Translations under genes and position numbers: made by a program
The notes under the pieces: generated by a model
Databases searched by the model: none
The model's input: the letters and a program-made list of their open reading frames with translations, nothing else
What the model was told of the DNA's origin: nothing
From: Streptomyces albofaciens JCM 4342
GTDB taxonomy: Bacteria; Actinomycetota; Actinomycetes; Streptomycetales; Streptomycetaceae
DNA: 64,000 bases
Assembly: GCF_008634025.1 (NCBI RefSeq)
Contig: NZ_PDCM01000002.1
Coordinates: 124,001 to 188,000 of the forward strand
Direction of reading: 5' to 3'
In this document: piece after piece, positions 54,113-62,162 of the stretch
Layout of the letters: each line of letters opens with the position of its first letter
Numbering within the stretch: the first letter of the stretch is position 1

Positions 54113-54201
54113 GGCTGGTGGCTCCTCTTGGGGTGGGGTGAGGTGGGGGTGGGGTGAGGTGGGTGGGACCGGTCAGGCGGGGGGCGGGGTGGTCGGGTCG
54201 G

Positions 54202-55137
54202 TCAGGCGGGGGTGGAGGTGCGTTGGATCACGTAGCGGCGGCGTTCGTGGAGGCCCACGACGCGGGCGCCTTCGGTGAGCAGGCCGCCCAGCGATTCCCG
54301 CACGGCCAGCCGCCAGGCCCGGGCGGCGCCGGGATCGGTGCGGCGCAGGACCTCGATGTCGTCGGGCAGGTCGACGAGCACGGTCTCGGCGTCGGTCTCG
54401 GCGACCTCCGGACGGCCTTCACGGTTCCGGACGCCGTGCGCGGCGCCGGCGGGAAGCTCGACCACCTCAAGCGGCGAAGGCGCGGGTTCGAGCGGAGCGG
54501 GTGCGGTTTCGGGTGGGACGGGTGCGGTTTCGGGTGGGACGGGCGTAGGGCCTGGCGGGAAGGGCGTTGTGCCCGGCGGGGCGGGCGCGGTCCCGCAGGG
54601 GGTGGGCGCGGTCCCGCAGGGGGTGGGCGCGGTCCCGCACGGAGTGGGCGCGGTGAGGTCCCAGGCGGCCAGCACCCGGTCCGACTCGTCGCCGCCGTTG
54701 ATGGCGTCGTCCATCGCGCCGTAGAAGGAGGTCAGGTACTCCTCCGGGCGAGCGCCGAGTTTGACCAGGTTGAAGTAGGCGTTGCGGCGGATGAGCGGAT
54801 CGTAGGTCCAGGTGATGCGCGTCAGCCGGCGGGCTAGCGCCCACTGCCGCTGGTGCGACTTGAGGGCGAGGCCCACGCCACGTCCCATGACGGCGCCGGT
54901 GATGTGGGAGTGCAGACCGGTGCCGATGGGGTCGCCGAGGAAGGCGACGGACGCCCCCACCAGGCGGCCGCCCTCGTACGCTCCGGCCACGTAGTTGCCG
55001 GCGTGCGAGAGGGCCCGCATGACCTCGGCGGAGATCGGCGAGCTGCCGGGCTCGCTCCCCCAGATGCCGGCGTAGAGAAGGCTGACGGCCTCGAAGTCCT
55101 CCATGCGGTGGAGTTCCCGGACGGTCGTCCCCTTCAC
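54202..55137 (-). CDS. GNAT-family acyltransferase with a proline-rich insert
   Basis: A 311-residue protein whose first 155 residues are a GNAT of the COG3375 type (VSLLYAGIWGSEPGSS, VGASVAFLGDPIGTGLHSH, GRGVGLALKSHQRQWALARR, RNAYFNLVKLGARPEEYL), found beside NSAR genes where it succinylates D-amino acids. A Pro/Thr/Ala linker (about residues 162-224) from 21-bp DNA repeats separates it from the C-terminal part, VLVDLPDDIEVLRRTDPGAA. GTG overlaps the upstream M20 stop (GTGA). Confidence 0.85.
   Translation of the reverse strand: MKGTTVRELHRMEDFEAVSLLYAGIWGSEPGSSPISAEVMRALSHAGNYVAGAYEGGRLVGASVAFLGDPIGTGLHSHITGAVMGRGVGLALKSHQRQWALARRLTRITWTYDPLIRRNAYFNLVKLGARPEEYLTSFYGAMDDAINGGDESDRVLAAWDLTAPTPCGTAPTPCGTAPTPCGTAPAPPGTTPFPPGPTPVPPETAPVPPETAPAPLEPAPSPLEVVELPAGAAHGVRNREGRPEVAETDAETVLVDLPDDIEVLRRTDPGAARAWRLAVRESLGGLLTEGARVVGLHERRRYVIQRTSTPA
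54499..54647. repeat. In-gene 21-bp minisatellite (GNAT linker)
   Basis: Three copies of gcgcggtcccgcagggggtg (plus one base) at 54585-54605, 54606-54626 and 54627-54647, and two copies of a related gggtgcggtttcgggtggga (plus one base) at 54499-54519 and 54520-54540. All keep the frame and encode the Pro-rich linker. Confidence 0.9.
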
Positions 55138-56303
55138 CGCAGTGCTCCGACGAGCTGGGCCAGCAGCCGGGCGCGGGCCGGCATGGTGGCGGTGACGACG
55201 TGTTCGTGGTCGGCGTGCGCGCCGTCGCCCACCGCGCCGAGGCCGTCGAGCGTGGGGCAGCCGGCCCCGGCGGTGTAGTTGCCGTCGGAGGCACCGCCGA
55301 CGGCCGCCTGCCGCAGCGGTCCGAGGCCGAGCCGTACGGCCTGCTCGGTGGCCAGGGCGAACAGCTCCCGGGAGGCGTCGGGGTCCAGGGGCGGCCGGTT
55401 GGGACCACCGTCGACCTGGATGCGGGCACCGGGGACCCGCGGCTCAAGAGCCCTGATGAGCTGGTCGGCCGCCTCCTGCGCGGCGGCGTTCGGCACCCGG
55501 ACGTCCACGCTCAGCCCGGCCCGCGCGGGCACGGTGTTGTTGGAGGTGCCGGCCCTCATCAGGGTGGGCGTCACGCTCGTCCCGGGCCCGGTGGAGGCGG
55601 TGACGGTGTCGGCGACGCCCTCCAGGGCGAGGAGCTGGTGGGCGAGTTCGGTGGCCGCGTTGACGCCCTTCTCCGGTTCCAGCCCGGAGTGGGCGGCGCG
55701 CCCGTGGACGGTGATGTCGTAGAGGGACACGCCTTTCCGGCTGGTCTTCAAGGCCCCGCCGGGCGCCGAAGGCTCCAGGACGAGCGTGGCCGAGCACTGG
55801 CGCGCGAGGTCCTCGATGAGCGCGCGGGAGGTGGCCGAGCCGGTCTCCTCGTCGCCGGTGACGAGCACGCACAGCCCGTCGAGAGAGGGCAGTGAGGCGA
55901 GGGCGTGGAACATCTGGACCAGACCGGCCTTCATGTCGAACACGCCGGGGCCGCGGGCGATGCCCTGCTCCACCGACCAGGGGTGGGTCCTGAGGGAGCC
56001 GATCGGCCAGACGGTGTCGTGATGGCCCAGCAGGAGAATGCGCGGGGTACCGAAGGCCCACTGCACGTGGGTGACGCCCTCGACGACCAGCGTCCGGGGC
56101 GCGGCGCCGAGCAGCCTGTGGCCCTGCGCGGCGACCACCTGGCCGCTGCGGGCCACGGCCGCGTGGTCGTCCGAGAAGGACTCGTGGGAGACGAGTTCTT
56201 CGAGGTCGGCGAGCATGGTGTCCAGGGACGGGGTGGGTGGGGTGGGAAGGGCGGACGGGGCGGACGGGGCACGGTCCGCGGTCGGAGCGGGGTGGTGTGG
56301 CAC
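55134..56303 (-). CDS. M20-family metallopeptidase/deacylase
   Basis: A 389-residue zinc-dependent hydrolase of the M20 family. Metal-ligand motifs: LLLGHHDTVWPIGSL (His, Asp), DMKAGLVQM (Asp), VTGDEETGSATSRALIED (Glu-Glu), LEPSAPG, and the His near HADHEH. An Ala/Pro-rich N-terminus of about 25 residues precedes. Family members remove acyl groups from N-acyl amino acids. With the GNAT and NSAR downstream it can complete a D-to-L amino acid conversion by deacylating the N-acyl-L-amino acid. GTG 56303 follows GGAGAG. Confidence 0.92.
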   Translation of the reverse strand: MPHHPAPTADRAPSAPSALPTPPTPSLDTMLADLEELVSHESFSDDHAAVARSGQVVAAQGHRLLGAAPRTLVVEGVTHVQWAFGTPRILLLGHHDTVWPIGSLRTHPWSVEQGIARGPGVFDMKAGLVQMFHALASLPSLDGLCVLVTGDEETGSATSRALIEDLARQCSATLVLEPSAPGGALKTSRKGVSLYDITVHGRAAHSGLEPEKGVNAATELAHQLLALEGVADTVTASTGPGTSVTPTLMRAGTSNNTVPARAGLSVDVRVPNAAAQEAADQLIRALEPRVPGARIQVDGGPNRPPLDPDASRELFALATEQAVRLGLGPLRQAAVGGASDGNYTAGAGCPTLDGLGAVGDGAHADHEHVVTATMPARARLLAQLVGALR

Positions 56304-56391
56304 GGGTGAGCTCTCCGGGGAGTGAGGTGTTCAGGCGCAGTGGTTCGGCGGGGCGGTGAGGTGGTGGGGTGCTGGGGCGGTGGGGCAGAGG

Positions 56392-56560
56392 GACGGAGGG
56401 GCGGAGGGGCGGAGGGGCGGAGGGACGTCGCAGGAGCACACGTACGTCTCACAAGGCCGCGTACTCGCTCATCAGCCCACGTGCTCGCTGGCTTCAGCCC
56501 GCGTGCTCGCTTGCTTCAGCCCACGTGCTCGCATCCCCAGCCCACGTGCTCGCTGGCTTA
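56392..56560. repeat. Two minisatellites between M20 and M19 genes
   Basis: GGAGGGGC-type 8-mers, three or four copies at about 56392-56425 in a long G-rich tract, and a 21-22-bp unit containing CAGCCCACGTGCTCGC, four copies at 56473-56560. The last copy overlaps the dipeptidase stop codon. Confidence 0.85.
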
Positions 56561-57584
56561 GGGCCCCATGTACTTGCTCACCAGCCGCCGCATGTTCCCG
56601 CCGAGTACCGCCAGGATGTCCTCCTCGGGCAGCCCCCGGCGGACCATCGCCTCGGTGACCAGCGGCATACCGGCCGGACCCGCCAGCCCGGGGAAGTCGA
56701 ACAGAGGGTCCTCGTCGTCGGCGTTCTCGCAGCAGGGCGGGGTGACGTCCGCCGTGACCTCGCGGATGAAGTCCGAGCCGAGGCCGACGTGGCCGATGCC
56801 TGCCACGGAGATGATGTGTTCGATGTGGTCGACGACCAGGTCGACGCTCACCTTGGCCTGGTCGTCGGTGAGAAAGTCCGGGACGAAGTTCACGCACACC
56901 ATGCCGCCGGTGCCGGCCACACCCCGGATCTGGTCGTCGGTGAGGTTGCGGTGGTGGTCCCGCAGGGCGCGGGCGCAGGAGTGGGTGGCGATCAGCGGGC
57001 GGGTGGCGAGCTCCAGGACGTGGGAGACGCCGCTCGCCGACAGGTGGGAGATGTCGAAAAGCATGCCCAGGCGTTCCATTTCCCGCAGCGCCCGGACACC
57101 GGGGGCGGTCAGCCGGCTGCCGGTCGCGTCCTCCCGGCTGCCGTCCGCGAGCGGAGTACGTCCCCAATGGGCGATCGAGGCGATCCGCACGCCGAGCCGG
57201 TACAGGGTGGAGAACAGTTCGACGGAGGCGTCGATGCCCGGCGCGCTCTCCAGAGCGAGCACCAGGGCGATCTTGTTCTCGGCGAGGGCCGCGTCGATGT
57301 CGGCACCGTTGCGGCACAGAGCCACCTGATCGGCGTTGGCCTCGGCAAGGACGTGGGCGCACTCGATCATGCGGAGGGTCTGCCGGAGCGCCCCCTCGGG
57401 CCGGTACTGATCGTCGATGAACACCGGCAGGACCTGGATGTCGATGCCGCCCTCGCGCAGCTGTGGCAGCCACCGCGCCCGGAAGAAGCGGCCCCAACGC
57501 GCCGGGGGGGCGGGCGGCAACGGCCATGAGGAGGTCGTTGTGGGCATCGGCGACGATGGCGCGGTGGTGCAGGTCCACGGACAC
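56558..57584 (-). pseudogene. Membrane dipeptidase (M19) with a frameshift in a G7 run
   Basis: The N-terminus, IVADAHNDLLMAVAARPP (metal-binding HxD), starts at ATG 57584 in one frame; from GRFFRARWLPQLREGGIDIQ the protein continues in another. The change occurs at 57504-57510, a run of seven G (C on the coding strand). The rest is a complete M19 dipeptidase: ENKIALVLALESA, IASIAHWGRTPL, LGMLFDISHLS, LIATHSCARALRDHHRNLTD (His, Arg), VGLGSDF. Adding or removing one base restores about 340 residues. Either a real inactivation, phase variation or a sequencing error. It belongs with the salvage genes. Confidence 0.85.
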
Positions 57585-57984
57585 GACGAAGCCTTTCGCG
57601 TGGAAGTGGGCAAGTGTGGGCAGATGTGGGGCAGGTATGGGCAGGTGTGGCCCGGCGGCTCGCCCGGGTACGAAACCCGTGCCGCACGGGAAGGGGCTTC
57701 AGGCGGGGCAGGGAGACAGGGGGTCGAACCGGAACGCTGACTTCCGGGCGACTCGGTGAACTGCGTCGCAGCGTATGCAGAGCTGACCCCGGGTACTTGG
57801 TCCGAGGGAACGAACTTGCAGGCCACCCTTTGGCCATACGGACAAGGCCGACCCGCGGCCCGCGGTCCGCGGGGCGGCCGTCGGTGCTGACTCTTCCGAT
57901 GCCGACGCGGCAGCAGCCGAGTTCGGACAGGACCGATCATCAGGGGCGCCGAGCGCCGTCAACGCGGGCCGGACCTACGGTGTA
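57585..57984. other. Gap with a degenerate G-rich repeat
   Basis: The gap upstream of the dipeptidase has a degenerate repeat (GTGGGCA-like, about 57604-57652) and no gene. Confidence 0.55.
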
Positions 57985-58542
57985 TCAACCGCCGGACTCG
58001 GACTCGCGGCGGTTCAACCGCCAGACCACGCGGATGCCGCTGCCCGAGGGAGCCACCGGCGGCGCCGCCCGTTCCCGCCGGATCTCGGTGAAGCCCAGAC
58101 GGCGCGGTATGGCGGCGCTGGACGTGTTGGCCAGGTCGTGCGCGATTTCCACATACGCCACGTCCGGCAGGGCGAACATTTCGGTGACCAAGGCCGTTGT
58201 CGCTCGCGTGGCGATGCCCTGGCCGGTGGCGTCAGGGTGCAGCCAGTACCCCATGCGCCGGCCCTGGGGCTCGGGCCCGCGGTAGGTCTGGCACATACCG
58301 ATGAGCGTGCCGTTCTTCGCGATGGCGTAGTTGTACACGTCTCCGCTTGCCCATTGCGCCCCGGTTTTCGCGAGGAACGACCGGGTGCTCTCTTCGCTGT
58401 GCCCGGCGGCCCACGGCTCCCAGGGGCGCAAGTGGTCCAGAGACTCCTCGATCAGCCTGAACGCCGGAGCGAAATCCGCCTGCCCCCGCCAGCGCCGCAG
58501 GACGAAGTCTCCGCATGCGATGTGCTGCCTCGGTCGCGCCAT
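57985..58542 (-). CDS. GNAT-family acetyltransferase (RimJ-type)
   Basis: A 185-residue GNAT of the RimJ/RimL type. Features: FVLRRWRGQADFAPAFRLIEES, GMCQTYRGPEPQGRRMGYWLHPDATGQGIATRATTAL (acetyl-CoA loop G-Q-G-I-A), and VEIAHDLANTSSAAIPRRLGFTE. ATG 58542 is chosen as the start of similarity. Probably acetylates a small amine, an antibiotic or a protein N-terminus. Confidence 0.88.
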   Translation of the reverse strand: MARPRQHIACGDFVLRRWRGQADFAPAFRLIEESLDHLRPWEPWAAGHSEESTRSFLAKTGAQWASGDVYNYAIAKNGTLIGMCQTYRGPEPQGRRMGYWLHPDATGQGIATRATTALVTEMFALPDVAYVEIAHDLANTSSAAIPRRLGFTEIRRERAAPPVAPSGSGIRVVWRLNRRESESGG

Positions 58543-58968
58543 GACGGCATGATCGGCCGCACCACGACCCGCTGCAACGGGTCCGGCGTGCACGAGGACT
58601 TCTTCGTGGGACGCCAGGGCCGCCTGCGGGGCCTCCTTCGTGCCGTGGACCTACTTCTCGTACCCGCCCTCGGCCGCGCCGAGTACAGCCGGGTCTTGTG
58701 CTCCTGTACCGCTTCGGTCACGAGCGGGTGGCGCTCGTGACCGTGCCCGCCGAGCGATGAGGTCGTCTCGGCCGAAGAAGCGGTCCTGGTCACCTGTTTC
58801 GTGGCGTGCCGGCCCCGGATACGGCGCCTGGTCGGCGGTGTTTCGGACCATCACGGTGGCGGAATCGAAGGGCGCGTAATCTTCCCGCCGTGCGACCGTG
58901 ATGCTTCGATACCTGATAGCGGCTGGGCGAAGCCGTGCGGGAGTGACGACGCTCCGAAGGGGGACCGC
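58543..58968. other. Gap without a gene
   Basis: No recognisable gene. The last part should hold the GMC oxidoreductase promoter; around 58730-58800 several short inverted repeats occur. Confidence 0.45.
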
Positions 58969-60495
58969 GTGCCGGGATTCGACTTCGTCATCGTGGGCGC
59001 GGGGACGGCCGGCTGTGTGCTGGCGGCGAGGTTGTCGCAGGACGTGAACACGCATGTCCTGCTGATCGAGGCGGGTGGCTCGAAGGTGCTGCCCGCGCAG
59101 GCCTCGCCCCCCGCATGGCCGACCCTGCTCCAGACGCCCGCGAACTGGGGAGACTTCACCGTCGAGCAGTCGGCCACCGGCACATCCATACAACTGCCGC
59201 GAGGGCGCGGGCTCGGCGGATCCTCGGCGATCAACGGCATGGTCTTCGCCCGCGGCCACCACTGCGGCTACGACCGGTGGCCCGGCCAGGGCGCCAAGGG
59301 CTGGGGCTTCGACGACCTGCTGCCGTACTTCCGGCGCAGTGAGACCGCGGTGGGCCGCGATCCGGCACTGCGCGGGATCGACGGCCCCCTGACCGTGGGG
59401 CCCGCCAACCCGCCGCATCCGGTCATCGAAGCGTGCCTGGAAGCGGCCGCGGAGACGGGGTACGCCAGGGCCGCCGACATCAGCGGCGGCCTGGAGGAGG
59501 GCTTCGGACTGACGGACCTCAACATCGTCGACGGCAGGCGACAGAGCGCCGCCGACGCCTATCTCGCGCCGGCCCTGGAGCGGCCCAACCTGAGCGTGGT
59601 GACCAACGCCCTGGTGCGGCGGCTGCGCATCAGCGGCGGGCGCTGTGTCGGCGTGGAGTACCGCACCGGCAGCGACGAGGTGACCGTCGACTGCGCGGGG
59701 GAAGTCGTCCTGACTGCCGGTGCCATCGGCTCCGCGCAGCTGCTGCTCCTGTCGGGGGTCGGCCCGCAGGCCCATCTGGCCGAGGTGGGCATCACGACCG
59801 TCCTCGACCTGCCGGGCGTCGGCGCCCGGCTCCACGACCATCCGATCGTCAGCGTCACATCGAGCGCGGCCCGCCCGCTGCCGCCACGGCGCAACAACCA
59901 CGGCGAAGCCATCGGTCTCATACGCAGCGATCCCGCTGTCGAAGAGCCGGACCTCCAGGTCGTCTTCGTCGACTTGCCTTCCCATCTGGCCTCGGCCAAC
60001 CCCGAGGACGGCTACACCATCGCTGTCTCCGCGATCCGCCCGTACAGCCGCGGCACGCTGCGGCTGGCAAGCGGCGATCCCGGTGCGGCGCCGGTGCTCG
60101 ATCCGGGTTTCTACACCGACGAGCGCGACCTGGCGGCGGTCGTCGCCGGTGTGCGGCTCGTCCGGGAGATCGGCCACGCCCCGGCGCTCGCGCCGTGGCG
60201 TGGCCGGGAGGTGGTTCCCGGGCCGGACGCGGACGACGACGATGCCGTGCGCGGGTTTGTGCGCCGGACCCTCACCTCGTACTCCCATCCGGTGGGCACC
60301 TGCCGGATGGGGGCCGATCCCCTCGCTGTCACCGGGCCCGACCTGCGGGTCCACGGCATCGACGGACTCCGGGTCGCCGACGCCTCGGTGTTCCCGTCCA
60401 TTCCGTCGGCGAATACGGTCGCCACGGTGTACGCCGTGGCCGAACGAGCCGCGGACCTGCTGCGCGGCACCGACTCCAGGAGGACATCGTCATAA
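58969..60495 (+). CDS. GMC-family FAD oxidoreductase (choline-dehydrogenase-like)
   Basis: A 508-residue GMC oxidoreductase. FAD motif FVIVGAGTAGCVLAARLSQD, the GMC signature 1 region RGRGLGGSSAINGMVFARGH, and the C-terminal HPVGTCRMG with the catalytic His and the Asn in FPSIPSANTVATVYAVAERA are intact. It oxidises an alcohol or a related substrate. GTG 58969 has AAGGGGGA 4 nt upstream. It is followed by a truncated gene that it once overlapped. Confidence 0.93.
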   Translation: MPGFDFVIVGAGTAGCVLAARLSQDVNTHVLLIEAGGSKVLPAQASPPAWPTLLQTPANWGDFTVEQSATGTSIQLPRGRGLGGSSAINGMVFARGHHCGYDRWPGQGAKGWGFDDLLPYFRRSETAVGRDPALRGIDGPLTVGPANPPHPVIEACLEAAAETGYARAADISGGLEEGFGLTDLNIVDGRRQSAADAYLAPALERPNLSVVTNALVRRLRISGGRCVGVEYRTGSDEVTVDCAGEVVLTAGAIGSAQLLLLSGVGPQAHLAEVGITTVLDLPGVGARLHDHPIVSVTSSAARPLPPRRNNHGEAIGLIRSDPAVEEPDLQVVFVDLPSHLASANPEDGYTIAVSAIRPYSRGTLRLASGDPGAAPVLDPGFYTDERDLAAVVAGVRLVREIGHAPALAPWRGREVVPGPDADDDDAVRGFVRRTLTSYSHPVGTCRMGADPLAVTGPDLRVHGIDGLRVADASVFPSIPSANTVATVYAVAERAADLLRGTDSRRTSS

Positions 60496-60560
60496 GCGCG
60501 CTGTCCACCCGGCTGACGGAGCGGTTCGCCGTCCCCCCACCCGTACGAGCCGTCACCGCA
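60492..60560 (+). pseudogene. 5' remnant of a nitronate monooxygenase-like gene
   Basis: Behind AGGAGGA (7 nt) the sequence reads ATA AGC, then ALSTRLTERFAVPPP, the usual start of nitronate monooxygenase (ALSTRLTxxxGxxHPI). The start codon is ATA, not ATG: the original ATGA overlap with the GMC stop has become ATAA. Similarity ends after about 16 residues, near the IS relic. Confidence 0.55.
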
Positions 60561-60609
60561 CCGCCTGCCTGCCTGCCTGCCGCCGGATACCTTCCTGGGC
60601 GGACCGCGT

Positions 60610-60795
60610 CGGGCCGGGTGCGCGGCCACCCACCGGGCCGCGCACCTTGTTGGCCCGCAGGACGGAGATGAACTGTGGGCTGTCGGCGGCCTGCCCGGGG
60701 TGAGCACGAAGGCCAGCGGACGGCAGCGCCGTTCGGCCGCCAGGTGCACCTTGCTGGTCAGCCCACCCCGCGAGCGCCCCAGGGCGACGGCGCAT
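60610..60795 (-). pseudogene. IS5-type transposase fragment with a frameshift
   Basis: Two minus-strand frames together read GGLTSKVHLAAERRCRPLAF and VLTPGQAADSPQFISVLRAN, then KVRGPVGG, matching the DDE domain start of IS5-family transposases. A one-base loss at CCCCGGGCAGG separates them. Both ends of the element are missing. Confidence 0.75.
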
Positions 60796-60811
60796 CACCC
60801 TCTCCGCGCCC

Positions 60812-62056
60812 TCACCACCCCACCGGTATCCCGGCCGCCATGATCGCCATACGGTTCGGGTGCCAGGGGACCTCGGCCGGTGGCACCGCCAGGTGGATGC
60901 CGGGCAGGCGGTCGAGGAGGACGCGGAAGGCGACGTCGGACTGGCGGCGGACCAGGTGGGCGCCGGGGCAGTGGTGCCGGCCGTAGCCGAAGCGCAGGTG
61001 GGGGTTGGGCGAACGGGCGGGGTCGAAGGTCTTCGGGTCGGGGAACGCGGCGGAGTCGTAGTTGACCGCGTCCAGGGAGAGCAGGACCATGTCGCCCTTC
61101 TTGACCTGGGCCGGGCCGATCCGCGCGTCGGCGGTGACGAAGCGGGGGATCGCGTTGCCCAGGACGACGCTGCACCGCAGCAGCTCCTCCACGCACTGCG
61201 GCATGGTCTCCGGCTCGGCGCGCACCGCGCGGATGGTCTCGGGGTGCTGGAGCAGATTGAAGGCCGCGACGCCCAGGAAGCTGGCGAAGTCCTCGTAACC
61301 GCTGACGAAGAGGACGGACACGATGTTCGACAGCTGCCGCTCCGTCAGCCCTCGGTGCGGGGCGTTGAGGTCGGCGAGGCGGTCCACGAGGCCGCGGGGC
61401 TCACCGGGGCGGCGGGCGGCCATGTGCGCGGCCATGTAGCCGCGGATCTCCTCCCAGTTGCGGGCTATGTCCTCGGGGGTGGGGGTGACCATGGTCAGGT
61501 CCAGGTCGGCCCGTACGGCGAGCCAGTCGCGGTCCTCGAAGGGCAGGCCGAGGAGCCGGCACATGCACTGGGCGGCGACCCACTCCGCGAAGTGGCGCTG
61601 GAGGTCGCCGGGGGCGCCTTCGCGGACCATCGCGTCCAGCCCTTCGCCGGTGACCCGCGCGACCCAGTCGGCGGGCAGGTCGGGCTGGTCGCGGCCGAGC
61701 GAGCGGAGCACTTCGGCGCGCAGTCCGGCCCGGTGGAGGTGGTTCATGGCGTCGAGCAGTTCCGGCGCGAGGATCGGGACGTCCTGGGTGGGGCTGTCGG
61801 CCTCGGCCAGCACGGAGCGGGCGAACGCGCGGTCCCGCAGGATGTGCTGGGCCAGCCCGTAGTCGGTCACCAGCCACGCCTGTTCACCGGAGTTGGTGCT
61901 GACCCGGGCCACGGGGCAGCGGCCGCGCAGCTCGTCGAGTTCGGGGGCGAGCCGGTCGCCCCGGGTGCTGAAGGGGTAGTGCGGAAGGGGCTCGCCGTGC
62001 GGGGCTCCGTCGGACGCGGGCGCTTGGGGCTGCGCGGTGTGGTTCTCGGCGGTCAC
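60812..62056 (-). CDS. Cytochrome P450
   Basis: A 414-residue P450. The I-helix is VLFVSGYEDFASFLGVAAF (an atypical G-Y-E-D-F), ExxR is VEELLRCSVVLG, and the heme loop is FGYGRHHCPGAHLVRRQSD. GTG 62056 has GAGGA 9 nt upstream; a GTG at 62119 is possible but lacks a site. It follows the next P450 by 107 bp and is the last gene of this run; it probably oxidises the product of the reductase-ended enzyme upstream. Confidence 0.93.
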   Translation of the reverse strand: MTAENHTAQPQAPASDGAPHGEPLPHYPFSTRGDRLAPELDELRGRCPVARVSTNSGEQAWLVTDYGLAQHILRDRAFARSVLAEADSPTQDVPILAPELLDAMNHLHRAGLRAEVLRSLGRDQPDLPADWVARVTGEGLDAMVREGAPGDLQRHFAEWVAAQCMCRLLGLPFEDRDWLAVRADLDLTMVTPTPEDIARNWEEIRGYMAAHMAARRPGEPRGLVDRLADLNAPHRGLTERQLSNIVSVLFVSGYEDFASFLGVAAFNLLQHPETIRAVRAEPETMPQCVEELLRCSVVLGNAIPRFVTADARIGPAQVKKGDMVLLSLDAVNYDSAAFPDPKTFDPARSPNPHLRFGYGRHHCPGAHLVRRQSDVAFRVLLDRLPGIHLAVPPAEVPWHPNRMAIMAAGIPVGW

Positions 62057-62162
62057 GTGGTGCGGTCCTCGTTCCTGAGTCGCTGAAGTCGCTGAATTCT
62101 CTGGAGTCGGTGGAGTCACCGGAATGGCCGGGGCCGCCGGTGGACGGCCGGCCGTACGGGGC

